Positions 52,598 through 61,165 are shown, counted from the stretch's first letter. The stretch: DNA of 64,000 bases from Clostridiales bacterium (GCA_004557245.1 SFEL01000009.1:43913-107912), one strand, 5' to 3'. Translations and numbers: made by a program. The notes: generated by a model not told the origin, from the letters alone.

Positions 52598-53779
52598 ATG
52601 ATATCGGAAAAAATGTACGTCCTGGGATCAAAACAGTCCTGCATACGTGAAATATTTGAGTTCGGACTAAAACGCAAACAGCAGGTCGGCGAAGAAAACG
52701 TATTTGATTATTCGCTCGGGAATCCTTCTATACCCACACACAAGCAGGTGGATAATACCATCACCGCCCTTATACAAACCAAGAACAGTTTGATGCTTCA
52801 CGGTTATACGCCTGCCGGGGGAGATAAGCGGGCCAGAGAGGCCATAGCAGAGGACCTGAATGAGCGGTACGGCATGAAGCTTAATGCCGATAACCTGCTG
52901 CTGACCTGTGGCGCGGCCGCGGCCGTTATATCGTCCATGAAGGCGATTGCAGTAAAGGACAGCGAGGTAATAGTAATCGCACCCTACTTTCCGGAATATA
53001 CCATGTATGCAGAAAGCAGCGGAATGAAGCTCGTGACGGTGCCTGCGGATACCAAGGCGTTCCAAATACGATTCGATGAGCTGGAAAAGCGTATAAATTC
53101 CCATACTCAGGCTGTGATAGTAAATTCGCCCAATAACCCATCCGGCGCGGTATATAGCAGGGAAACCATATACCGGCTTGGGAAGCTGCTGGAACGAAAA
53201 GGTATGGAATACGGGCATGCCATATATATAATCGCAGATGAACCCTACCGTGAGCTGGTATACGATGGGACTGAGGTGACTTTTATACCGAAGCTGTATG
53301 CCAACACCATAGTGTGCTATTCATACTCAAAGTCGATGTCGCTTCCGGGGGAGCGTATAGGATACGTGTGCGTTACGGATGAAGCGGAGGACAGCCGTGA
53401 ACTTCTGCTTGCCATATCCGGCGCTGCAAGGAGCATGGGCCACGTGTGTGCCCCCTCCACAATGCAGCAAATGCTGACGCACTGTGCCAACCTGCGTCCC
53501 GATGTAGAGGCGTACGACAGGAACAGAAGAACGCTATATGATGCATTGGCGGAATATGGCTATAGATGCGTTATGCCTAAGGGGGCGTTTTACTTGTTTG
53601 TTGAAGCGCCTGGCGGGAACGCAAAGGAATTTGCCGCTCGGGCCATGAGGAAGGATCTTCTTGTGGTGCCGGGAAATGAATTCGGCTGCCCCGGCCATTT
53701 CCGCCTCAGCACCTGCGTTTCACATGATATGATAAAGCGCAGCCTGCCTATTTTCCGGGAACTTGCTGAAGAAGCGTAG
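52598..53779 (+). CDS. PLP-dependent aminotransferase, class I/II
   Basis: 393 residues. Substrate/PLP motifs: GYTPAGGDKRAREAI, NSPNNPSGAVYS, ADEPYREL (PLP Asp and Tyr) and the Schiff-base lysine in SYSKSMSLPGERIG (Lys near 246). It most likely feeds the pathway by converting an aromatic or branched amino acid to its 2-oxoacid. Ribosome site GACGAGGTGGGG ahead of ATG 52598. It ends the operon; a repeat arm and terminator follow directly. Confidence 0.9.
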   Translation: MISEKMYVLGSKQSCIREIFEFGLKRKQQVGEENVFDYSLGNPSIPTHKQVDNTITALIQTKNSLMLHGYTPAGGDKRAREAIAEDLNERYGMKLNADNLLLTCGAAAAVISSMKAIAVKDSEVIVIAPYFPEYTMYAESSGMKLVTVPADTKAFQIRFDELEKRINSHTQAVIVNSPNNPSGAVYSRETIYRLGKLLERKGMEYGHAIYIIADEPYRELVYDGTEVTFIPKLYANTIVCYSYSKSMSLPGERIGYVCVTDEAEDSRELLLAISGAARSMGHVCAPSTMQQMLTHCANLRPDVEAYDRNRRTLYDALAEYGYRCVMPKGAFYLFVEAPGGNAKEFAARAMRKDLLVVPGNEFGCPGHFRLSTCVSHDMIKRSLPIFRELAEEA

Positions 53780-53781
53780 GG

Positions 53782-53806
53782 TACCATCAGTTGACAAGAG
53801 CACACA
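53782..53806 (+). repeat. Second copy of the MITE-like arm
   Basis: TACCATCAGTTGACAAGAGC and five more bases (to 53806) match both arms of the element at 186-322. No matching inverted arm is found before the next gene, so this is a half element or a variant. As with the first copy it begins at the stop codon of a gene. Confidence 0.6.
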
Positions 53807-53855
53807 AAGCGGAATTGTAAGTATCACGTAACCTTCGGCCTTTCGGGATTGAGAT

Positions 53856-53902
53856 TGCGTCGTGCATCCATCAGGATTGCTGCGGCGCATTTTTTATTTC
53901 CA
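53856..53902 (+). terminator. Probable terminator of the ior operon
   Basis: GCGTCGTGC (about 53857) can pair with GCTGCGGCGC (53880-53889) using G-U pairs, followed by ATTTTTTATTT. Confidence 0.6.
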
Positions 53903-53959
53903 TTAACAGTAAGTCCGGTAGAGATCCATTTGCCGAGTTGTAAAATACAATTTTATGCA

Positions 53960-53988
53960 TTGACAAAGAATTTAACCGCGGTTATTAT
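53960..53988 (+). promoter_or_regulatory. Promoter with palindromic operator for the APC transporter gene
   Basis: TTGACA (53960-53965), 17-base spacer, TATTAT (53983-53988). The spacer holds a perfect 12-bp palindrome TAACCGCGGTTA (53973-53984), well placed for a repressor. Confidence 0.75.
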
Positions 53989-54063
53989 ATATAACGTCAG
54001 TTCGATTGATGAGAATAATTGATGCAATCGATTAGTAATCGTACTGGGAAGAAGGCGTGCGAA

Positions 54064-56052
54064 ATGAACGAGACAAAGAAGGTATCCGCTGTTGACTTTT
54101 TCTGCATAGGATTTGGCGCCATCGTCGGCGTGGGCTGGGCTGTATCCATAAACGGCTGGATGGCGGGAAGCGGCGGTCCTCTGCCCGCAGCGCTGGGCTA
54201 TATACTTGCCCTGGTTATGATGATACCGGTAGCGCTTTGCTATTGCGAGCTTTGTGCAATGCTGCCAGTAACAGGCGGCGGGATGGCGTATGCCTTCCGT
54301 GCCTTTGGCGATAATACCGCCTTCATATCCGGCTGGGCGGCTTTCGGCGCGTTCATAACCATAATACCCTGGGAAGCCATATATGTAGTCGACATTCTCA
54401 GCATAGTGTTCCCGGTGCTCAAGTATGGCGCGCCCTTATATACGCTTGCCGGGGCGGATATATACATGGGCCATATAATAGTTGGAACGGCGATTTCCAT
54501 AATACTGTACTGCATAAACCGTAAGGGCGTTTCCGCTTCCGCCATGCTCCAGAGGGTGCTGTGTTTTGTTCTTGTGGGAAGCGGCATATTGGCTATGATA
54601 TTTGCCGTTGGCCAGTTCAGCTTTGCCAACCTCAGCCCCGTTTACGAAAACGTAGGCAAAGGATCACATGGCAACTTTCTGGGCGGCATGCTGTCTATAC
54701 TTGCCTCGGTACCATTCTTTATAGCGGGGTTTGAGACCATACCGCAGGGAATCGAAAGCGCCGGAGGCAACATAAAGTCAGTTGGCAAAACAGTTGTGCT
54801 GACAGTTGTAAGTTCCTGTCTTTTTTACGCGCTGCTTCTCTTTACTCTGGGTGGTGCCCTGCCGTGGCAGCAGTTTATTAAGTTTGACAGTCCGGCGGCG
54901 GCATTGCTTTTCCGGGATATTTACCCCGGTCCTCTGGGCCAATCCTTATATCTGCTGATACTTATAGGCTCCATATGCGGCCTGCTTACCACATGGAACG
55001 GCTTCATGATGGCTTCTTCGCAGATACTAATGGCGATGGCTCGTGTCAGCATCGTACCTGATGTACTTGCAAAGCAGCATCCGGTCTATAAGACTCCGGT
55101 AAACGCGTTAAAGGTTACGCTTATCGCCTCTCTTATGGGCCCCTTCCTCGGCAGTGGTCTTATAGGCGATCTTACCACCTTCTCTGCGGCGGGATACGTT
55201 GTCAGCTGGATGCTCACAGCTTTCTGTCTCATAAAGCTTCGCCGCAGCGAGCCCGGCCTTAAGCGCCCTTATACCATACCCGGCGGGGCAAAGACAGCCT
55301 GGTTTGCGGGACTCTGTATGGCTGTGCTTCTGGTTCTGCTGCTGATGCCCGGGCAGCCTGTATGGATAGGCAAGCTGGCAACGGTGTTGTTCCTCTGTTG
55401 GATGGCCATAGGCGGAGTGCTGTACGTGCTTGACAGCCGCCAGCGCGCCCATTATTCAAAACTCAAAAGGGCATCGATACTGTTTGCTGGCATGGCTGTA
55501 GCTGACGGTATGCCAATGCCTGAAACTATGGAAATATACGACGAGAGCTATAAGATACTCTCATTTATAGTTCCGGATGAGTTCGTGGGCCAATCGCTTA
55601 TGGATATTGGCTGGGGTAAGAACAACGGCCTGTTTGTGCTCAAGATAGAGCGGGATACGGAGATAATGATGCTGCCCGCAGGCCGCACGGTTCTGGAAGC
55701 CGGCGACCACATATTTGCCATGGGAGCAGAACGCCATATAAAGAAATACTGCGCTAACCATGACATAGGAAAGCACACTGTAACTCCCTTGAAGGAGTTT
55801 ATGGGTATGGGCAAGGGCGAGAGGCAGGTGCCGCTCCGCTGCGCCGAGATAAAGCTTAATGGTAGTGAACCCTATTGTAACGTATCCGTAAAGCATTCCG
55901 GCATACAGGATCAATACTCCTGCGTGCTCATAGGCCTGAGCCATGGCGGTGTGCAGCCCATAGTGCCTGACGGCGACAATGTCATGGAGACCGGCGACAC
56001 CATATGGGTGCTGGGAACGGACAAGAATGTTGAGAAGCTGCTTGCGTCATAA
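54064..56052 (+). CDS. APC-family amino acid permease with two RCK_C (TrkA-C) domains
   Basis: 662 residues from ATG 54064 (GAAGAAGG ahead); an ATG at 54022 is weaker. About 12 helices in residues 1-460 with APC markers GFGAIVGVGW (15-24), ELCAMLPVTGGG and AFRAFGD. The tail holds two RCK_C units: about 500-570 (DEFVGQSLMDIGW, LEAGDHIFAMG) and about 590-660 (METGDTIWVLG). RCK_C domains bind small ligands such as nucleotides and regulate transport. The likely cargo is an amino acid feeding the ior operon upstream; this is inferred from position. Confidence 0.85.
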   Translation: MNETKKVSAVDFFCIGFGAIVGVGWAVSINGWMAGSGGPLPAALGYILALVMMIPVALCYCELCAMLPVTGGGMAYAFRAFGDNTAFISGWAAFGAFITIIPWEAIYVVDILSIVFPVLKYGAPLYTLAGADIYMGHIIVGTAISIILYCINRKGVSASAMLQRVLCFVLVGSGILAMIFAVGQFSFANLSPVYENVGKGSHGNFLGGMLSILASVPFFIAGFETIPQGIESAGGNIKSVGKTVVLTVVSSCLFYALLLFTLGGALPWQQFIKFDSPAAALLFRDIYPGPLGQSLYLLILIGSICGLLTTWNGFMMASSQILMAMARVSIVPDVLAKQHPVYKTPVNALKVTLIASLMGPFLGSGLIGDLTTFSAAGYVVSWMLTAFCLIKLRRSEPGLKRPYTIPGGAKTAWFAGLCMAVLLVLLLMPGQPVWIGKLATVLFLCWMAIGGVLYVLDSRQRAHYSKLKRASILFAGMAVADGMPMPETMEIYDESYKILSFIVPDEFVGQSLMDIGWGKNNGLFVLKIERDTEIMMLPAGRTVLEAGDHIFAMGAERHIKKYCANHDIGKHTVTPLKEFMGMGKGERQVPLRCAEIKLNGSEPYCNVSVKHSGIQDQYSCVLIGLSHGGVQPIVPDGDNVMETGDTIWVLGTDKNVEKLLAS

Positions 56053-56059
56053 ATAAACT

Positions 56060-56087
56060 GAGAGCACCTATCGGGGTGCTCTCTTTC
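56060..56087 (+). terminator. Intrinsic terminator of the APC gene
   Basis: GAGAGCACC-tatcg-GGGTGCTCTC (56060-56083) followed by TTTC. Confidence 0.8.
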
Positions 56088-56200
56088 TGTGGAAAAACCC
56101 GGCTGCCGCTTGACGCGCTGACGGTTTTTCAGCAGACCGGGGCGGAAGGGAGCCTGCCGCCCCATTTTATCTTTGAATAACGGCGCTATACGCGCTCAGC

Positions 56201-56650
56201 TCAATCCTTGCTGAAGCGGTTTTTGTACCAGCACAGTATGTGCCTGCCGGCGGATTCGCACCGGCGCTTTATGCTGGAACGCAGCACCCGGAATATTCCC
56301 CACATGCCGGATTCTACATCCCATCTCAGCGAACCTGAACGGTACTGATAATCGCCCGGAGTGAGCGATGCGCCGCCGTCCAGTTCAATATTGTAAGATC
56401 CGCCCACGCTTATGGCTCCCTGAGCCGATATTGTGTTGGACAGAGGATCATCCTGCTGTGCTTTCCAGGTATTGCCGTGCAGCACGAAGCCGATGTTTCT
56501 TGGCTTATCGGCGGGCATCAGAAGACGGAGAATCACTCGCTCTCCGCAAAAGGCCTTGAATAACGGCGTTGCGGGGTCGCCATGGATACGGAAATCGAAT
56601 ACCTTGTCAACCGAAGGGTTTTGCTTCAGCCGGTTAAAGAACCGCTCTGA
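56201..56650 (-). pseudogene. 3' fragment of a multicopper-oxidase/cupredoxin-like gene
   Basis: The minus-strand frame encodes a C-terminal piece with copper-oxidase-like sequence: FRIHGDPATPLFKAF, NIGFVLHGNTW and the end GDYQYRSGSLRWDVESGMWG (in parts: DYQYRSGSLRW and GMWGIFRV). The canonical LHGH type motif appears as LHGN. No start and no upstream domains are present: at about 56650 the sequence switches to an unrelated plus-strand coding fragment. The matching N-terminal piece lies at 57690-57895. Together they look like one gene with its middle replaced. The downstream tail (about 56201-56290) is basic and may be read-through. Confidence 0.6.
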
Positions 56651-57690
56651 GCGGCTGTCCAGATCACGGGCAATGGCGATGTGACCCTGGAGCTGGACGG
56701 GACAAATACTGTCCGAAGCGGCTCTGGGCGTGCCGGCGTGGAGAAGAACACCACCGCCGCTACGGAAACCAAGCCTGCCAGCGGTACCGGCAATCTTACC
56801 ATCACCGATGAAAATGGAACCGCAGGCAGTCTGGAATCCACCGGCGGCCTGGGCGGTTCCGGCATCGGCGGCGGCCATGATCGTTCCGGCAGCAATATCA
56901 CCATCACCGGCAGCGCGGAAGTCACCGCCCAAGGCGGCCTTTCTGCTTCCGGCATCGGCGGCGGTGCTTATGGCAGCGGCAGCAACATCAAAATCAGCGG
57001 CACCGCGGAAGTCACCGCCAAGGGTGGCAACTACGGTTCCGGCATCGGCGGCGGCTATAAGGGCAGCGGCAGCAACATCACGATCTCCCAGGATGCCCAG
57101 GTGAAAGCCCAGGGCGGTAAGGGCGGTAAAAGTAGTAATTCAGAGGTTTTATATGGCGCGGGCGCGGCCATCGGTAATGGAGGAAAGCCGGGATATACGA
57201 ATTCAGGTAACCTTAATGGCGCGGAAGCGACACCTAACACCGATGAACTGACACCAAATGGCAAGATTGAATACTACGCCCCCGATGCGAACATGGAAAC
57301 CGGTGTCCCCATAAAGGCCGTGGCCGGAACCTATGTCCCACCCCAGCCCACGGAGCCTGATGAAGAAGCACCCCAGACCGCAGCCCTCTACCGGGTTCTG
57401 GGGCAGGACGGAAAGGATCTGTCCTACAAGGCAGCGCGGCAGGACGGCGTGCTGACCATTACGGTGGATGCGGACTTCGCCATCCTCACCGGCAGCTTAA
57501 GCGGCATGAAGACCCTGAAGGCTCAGGGGGTGGACGCCGTCGTCTTTGTCACCAATGGCGCAAGCTCCACCTTCGCCATCGCTAATCTGCTGGCACAGGG
57601 CAGCTCTGCTGACACCTACAACCTGACCCACGACGGCACAGCCGTGACCTTTACCCTGAATAACGGCGCCGATATCAACAAAACCTGCAA
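56651..57690 (+). pseudogene. Fragment of a repetitive surface-protein (adhesin/carbohydrate-binding-like) gene
   Basis: Open frame without a proper start, beginning as AVQITGNGDVTLELDG. It has three repeats of about 34 residues, each with a GSGIGGG turn and a GSGSNITI/KISGTAEV strand (about 56850-57100). A Thr/Pro/Glu-rich part and a domain with DGKDLSYKAARQDG follow. The frame then runs into the oxidase remnant and stops at 57877. Such repeats occur in secreted Gram-positive surface proteins. No signal peptide or LPXTG is left. Isoleucine codons are mostly ATC, unlike the host. It sits inside the broken multicopper oxidase gene on the opposite strand. Confidence 0.55.
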
Positions 57691-57895
57691 TAACATCAAC
57701 AGCCCCCGGTTCCGCACGCAGCCGAACAGGGGGCTGCACTTCTTCATACGGCTGCGGTGGAGAGAGCTGAAAGCGTTCCCATGCCTCCTTTTCAATGCGT
57801 TCGGCATCTTCTTTCAGCACATAAAGCAGGCCGTTCGGATCGTTATCCCCATATTTATTATAGACGATGGGCAATGAGATTGCCGCAATGTCAAA
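57690..57895 (-). pseudogene. 5' fragment of the multicopper-oxidase-like gene
   Basis: The minus strand reads ISLPIVYNKYGDNDPNG, LLYVLKEDAERIEKEAW and PPQPYEEVQPP, the usual N-terminal stretch of the large Gram-positive copper oxidase family. After about residue 60 (near 57690) the match ends where the adhesin-like fragment begins. No clean ATG with ribosome site is in frame; a TGA lies about eight codons upstream of ISLP. So both ends are damaged. Confidence 0.6.
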
Positions 57896-58470
57896 GGTTC
57901 AAACAATATGGGAATCCGGATGATCACATATATGTTTCATTTCCTAATTCCTCACTTTCTTTTTCAGGAGAGATGTCTCCTCATCTTAATTATATGAAAT
58001 CCTGCTGGCTTGGGTTCGGAGGCGGCGCGTGAAACGCAGGACGAGCGGCATTTTCAGCCTAAAGATCGAACCAGACAAGAGCCGGAAGGGCGTGCGGAAA
58101 ATGATTGAGGAGGGAAAGCTGCATTTAAAGCAAACAGGAACATGATACAAATGGAATCTGTAATGCACAGCAAAATGTGCGGTATGGTTCGGAGATGACA
58201 CTGCAAACTGGTTTTCGGCACCGTAAAACTGGACTTAAAAGGCGGTCACTGCAGAGATGCAGCTCCACAGTGACCAGGGTTTTTCAATATATTTCTAACG
58301 GGTATTTAAAACTGACGAAAAGATAATGGCATACACCCTCCGGGCAAACCGCAACCACTACATCGGGATCGGATACTTGTTCGTGACTACATCGATTATT
58401 ACAACGGAGACAGAATGAAACTTAAATAGCCGGACACGTAAAATCCCGTCCGGCCGCTCCACTTTCCGTT
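57896..58470. other. Gene-poor scrap region
   Basis: No intact gene is visible. A 39-codon frame from GTG 58029 (VKRRTSGIFSLK..., basic) is of unknown meaning. A terminator-like hairpin GGTCACTG/CAGTGACC lies at 58244-58275 with TTTTT after it. A transposase tail lies at 58379-58429. The composition and fragments suggest decayed mobile DNA. Confidence 0.5.
58379..58429 (+). mobile_element. Remnant of an IS3-family transposase C-terminus
   Basis: Sixteen codons and a stop read VRDYIDYYNGDRMKLK, close to the YIDYYNxxRxKxKL end of IS3/IS150 integrase-type transposases. Nothing of the upstream DDE domain is recognisable. Too short for certainty. Confidence 0.4.
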
Positions 58471-59565
58471 CTACAGCTCCAGCTGATAATCTCCCGGCTG
58501 AATAAGGCCGCGCCTGCGCATCAGCTCGGATACGGCCCAGGCCACAAGCGCAGGAACCACTACGGCCACCAAGATAAGGCCGACAATATCCCGGGCAGTG
58601 ACGCCGCCCTCGTTGACCCAGCCTACAATGACGCCAATGGGCCCCACAAGGCCGCAGGTCCCCATGCCGGAGGCAATGGCAAATCCGTTCTGCTCCAGGC
58701 GGAACACGCAGGTCGCAAGCGGCCCGCCCACCAGAGAGGCGGCGACCGCCGGAAGCCAGAGCACGGGCTTGCGCATCAGGTTGGGAATCTGGAGCATGGA
58801 GGTGCCCAGCCCCTGTGCCGCAAGACCCTGGAAGCGGTTCTCACGCCAGGAGGCTACGGCAAAGCCCACCATATGGGCGCAGCAGCCGGCCACACAGGCG
58901 CCGCCCGCAAGGCCGGTCAGCCCGAATGCGGCGCAGATGGCTGCGGAGCTGATGGGAAGCGTGAGCACCGCGCCCATGACGGCCGAGACCAGCAGGCCCA
59001 TAACAAAGGGATGCATCTCCGTGGCCCACATAATAAAGTTTCCTATAACCGTGCCGATCTCTCCGATGGGCGGGGCGATTAGCATGGCAGCAAGCACGCC
59101 AGTCAGGATGGTCACGGCGGGGGTGACGATCAAGTCTACCGGCGTGCGCTTGGAAACCATCTTGCCAAAGAAGATGGATACAAGGCTCACAAAGAAAACG
59201 GACAGGGGACCGCCGCTGCCGCCCAGCGCGTTTGCTGCATAGCCGACGGTCAGCAGCGAGTACAGCACAAATGCAGGCGCCTTCATGGCATAGCCGATGG
59301 CCGCAGCCATGGCCGCGCCCTGCACCGCCTTGGCAAAGCCGTTTGCATCCGCAAAAAGGCTGTACTCATTGCCCCACAGCGTAAAGCGTAGGTCAAAGAG
59401 ATAGGTGCCGACGGTACTGATAATGGTGCCGATCAAAAGCGAAGCGAACAGGCCATACGCCATGCCGCCTAATCCGTCGATAAAGATGCGCTTGACGGAA
59501 AATTCGATGTTCTGCGCCCTGAAATAGGCTTTTATTTTGCTCATGGAAGTTCTATCAGTGTTCAT
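58471..59565 (-). CDS. PTS system subunit IIC (PTS_EIIC_2 type)
   Basis: 364 residues with about nine hydrophobic segments, matching the PTS_EIIC_2 family: RIFIDGLGGMAYGLFASLL-type start (in parts: IDGLGGMAYGLF), KAPAFVLYS, TPAVTILTGV and GGPLATCVFRLE. EIIC forms the membrane channel of a sugar phosphotransferase system. No EIIA or EIIB gene is adjacent, so it may be an orphan or a transporter acting without phosphorylation. Start ATG 59565 has GAGGAG 12 bases upstream; ATG 59544 is possible. Isoleucine codons are mainly ATC, unlike typical host genes. Confidence 0.82.
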   Translation of the reverse strand: MNTDRTSMSKIKAYFRAQNIEFSVKRIFIDGLGGMAYGLFASLLIGTIISTVGTYLFDLRFTLWGNEYSLFADANGFAKAVQGAAMAAAIGYAMKAPAFVLYSLLTVGYAANALGGSGGPLSVFFVSLVSIFFGKMVSKRTPVDLIVTPAVTILTGVLAAMLIAPPIGEIGTVIGNFIMWATEMHPFVMGLLVSAVMGAVLTLPISSAAICAAFGLTGLAGGACVAGCCAHMVGFAVASWRENRFQGLAAQGLGTSMLQIPNLMRKPVLWLPAVAASLVGGPLATCVFRLEQNGFAIASGMGTCGLVGPIGVIVGWVNEGGVTARDIVGLILVAVVVPALVAWAVSELMRRRGLIQPGDYQLEL

Positions 59566-59743
59566 CGTTTTTGCATTCTCCTCTGTCCTGCAGCGCAGGA
59601 TTTCTTCCGCGAAGCAGCCGTCATCTGACCGCTACTGTCAAAGCGTACCCCGCCCTTTTTCCGGCACGGCGAAGCACTCCCTGTACAGATCAGGAGGACA
59701 CGGCTCCGGTTGCGCCGGGCAGGTCTATTTACCGTCTATTTTG

Positions 59744-59771
59744 ATTATAAGATTGCTTTATTCTTTGTCAA
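59744..59771 (-). promoter_or_regulatory. Sigma-A promoter of the PTS gene
   Basis: Minus strand TTGACA (plus 59766-59771), 16-base spacer, TATAAT (plus 59744-59749). It predicts a leader of about 170 bases before the start at 59565, in which I recognise no known RNA element. Upstream (59780-59975), two imperfect 16-base direct repeats (GTTGCGGGACTGGAAT and GTTACGAGTCTGGAAC) may be operators; otherwise that stretch holds nothing I can name. Confidence 0.75.
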
Positions 59772-59970
59772 GGAGGTTTTCGCTTGTTGCGGGACTGGAA
59801 TTCTCGGTTGTTACGAGTCTGGAACCGCAAAGCGGTTTTCACTGGCGCTGCAATTTCTACAGGGTGAAGCCAGTTGCAGCGAAAGGGCTTTTGCCTCCTT
59901 ATCGGGGTGAACTATACCCTGAAAAAAGGGTATTGAAGGAAAGAACCTGCGGCAGTATAACAGAGAAAAT

Positions 59971-60002
59971 AAAAACAGGCCTCACCGTAAGGCAAGGCCT
60001 GT
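59971..60002 (-). terminator. Terminator of the (split) tRNA-Ser gene
   Basis: ACAGGCCT (plus 59975-59982) and AGGCCTGT (59995-60002) pair; the minus strand ends in TTTTT. It abuts the tRNA 3' end. Confidence 0.8.
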
Positions 60003-60060
60003 GTGGCGGAGCGGGTGGGATTCGAACCCACGGAACCTCGCGGTTCAACTGATTGCGAGT
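60003..60060 (-). tRNA. 3' fragment of a tRNA-Ser-like gene: attachment site of an integrative element
   Basis: The minus strand holds the end of the anticodon arm (AATCAG), a long variable arm (GAACC-GCGA-GGTTC), a T-arm (GTGGGTTCGAATCCCAC), the acceptor 3' strand and an encoded CCA. The 5' half is absent; unrelated DNA starts at about 60060. The long variable arm and CGCTCCG acceptor indicate tRNA-Ser. This is the displaced 3' end left when an element integrates into a tRNA gene; the complete gene should lie past the right end of the window. Confidence 0.75.
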
Positions 60061-60330
60061 CATAGTCAGGCTTTGGAACTTTAGAGGAAATAGAGGAACT
60101 TAGCGGACAATGAAGGACTTCGAAAAAGTGAGCAATATCAAGACTTTTCGGGCGTCAAACGCCCAAAAACCTTGATATAAAAGGAGTTCGAATAAATCCC
60201 CTCTTTTGCTCGATTCAGGGGAGAAAACGAGTTTTGAAAGGGATTTTGGGGAGAACAAGGGGAGAACAAACCCCTATAAATGCAGATAACACCTACCTTG
60301 TACCGAATACCTAAAAAGGTGGTTATCAGC
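60061..60330. repeat. Left end of the integrative element: repeats and hairpin
   Basis: Direct repeats GGAACTT(T)AG occur at 60075-60084 and 60094-60102. An interrupted inverted repeat spans about 60135-60178: ATATCAAG/CTTGATAT outside, GGGCGT/ACGCCC (60150-60164) inside. GGGGAGAACAA is repeated in tandem at 60248-60258 and 60259-60269, with a related GGGGAGAAAA at about 60218. These resemble integrase/excisionase arm sites. Confidence 0.5.
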
Positions 60331-60951
60331 ATGACTGAAACAGAGAAAAAATATGATGCTATTCGCAGAGCCTATCCTGAAACGATCTCCAAAGACCAGT
60401 TCTATCGGATAGCTCACATCAGCAAAGCAACAGCCCTTCATCTTCTGCAAAATGGATTAGTCCCTTGTAAGGACACTGGCAAAAAAACACGCCGGTACAC
60501 AATCCGTACCGACGATGTAATAGCTTATTTGATTGACCGTGAAATACATCCTGAGAAATATGGCGCACCGGACCATTGGTATCGAGATCGTTCAGGTTAT
60601 CGGAGATCACGAAATACATTCAGATATGAGTTGAGTAGTCTATCGGAGATTGAAAAAAAGCTCTTTGAAGAATACACACGAACAGAACTTGCTTCTTATG
60701 GTGATTTGCTGTCTGTTGAGGAAACAATGGAAATAACCGGTTACAGCAGCACTGCAATTTATCGTTGGTGTAATGCCAAGAAGCTCGTTGGCTTCAAAAT
60801 TTCAGGAAAGTTTATTATTCCAAAAATCGGTCTTGCGGAGTTCCTTATATCGCCATACTCATGCGGCATACAAAGAAAATCTTGGCGACATCTACTGTTC
60901 GTTTCGACTTTCTTGAAAGAATTAAAAAAATTGGATAAGCAGCTTCTTTGA
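60331..60951 (+). CDS. Helix-turn-helix protein of the element (excisionase-like)
   Basis: 206 residues from ATG 60331 with AAAAAGGTGG ahead. Two MerR/excisionase-like DNA-binding units are visible: about 25-75 (HISKATALHLLQNGLVPC, RRYTIRTDDVIAYL) and about 133-180 (LLSVEETMEITGYSSTAIYRW in parts: EETMEITGYSSTAIYRW, and KFIIPKIGLAEFL). Double-excisionase-like proteins at the edge of integrative elements often direct excision. Its place next to the attachment site fits, but a regulator role is equally possible. Confidence 0.65.
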   Translation: MTETEKKYDAIRRAYPETISKDQFYRIAHISKATALHLLQNGLVPCKDTGKKTRRYTIRTDDVIAYLIDREIHPEKYGAPDHWYRDRSGYRRSRNTFRYELSSLSEIEKKLFEEYTRTELASYGDLLSVEETMEITGYSSTAIYRWCNAKKLVGFKISGKFIIPKIGLAEFLISPYSCGIQRKSWRHLLFVSTFLKELKKLDKQLL

Positions 60952-61084
60952 CCAGATTGATGAATGATGTCACGCAGCATTCACAGTTGGTTGATATAAT
61001 ATCCCTTCAAATGGTGTTTCGCTGATTTTGTCCAAACAGTAAACCGTAAGTTTTCTGTAATTCCTGCAAAAATTTAATACACGG

Positions 61085-61134
61085 CAAGCCCCGTTATTGC
61101 ACTGCGCGTAGCAGAACAATGACGGGGCTTTTTC
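61085..61134 (+). terminator. Terminator/attenuator hairpin before the element's next operon
   Basis: AAGCCCCGT (61086-61094) pairs with ACGGGGCTT (61121-61129), followed by TTTTC. The 26-base interior has its own TTG/CAA pairing. Confidence 0.75.
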
Positions 61135-61165
61135 TATTTCTATCACAAAAATGGAGGTAAGCAAA

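Noticed and set aside
56651..56932. Minus-strand extension of the oxidase fragment to 56932
   Set aside because: This part is the mirror of the GSGIGGG repeat coding strand and has no oxidase similarity.
57497..57874. A complete 125-residue minus-strand gene
   Set aside because: Only the first about 60 residues resemble a protein family; the rest is antisense to the adhesin fragment.
60003..60060. Complete tRNA gene
   Set aside because: There is no acceptor 5' strand or D-arm to the right; only the 3' part exists.
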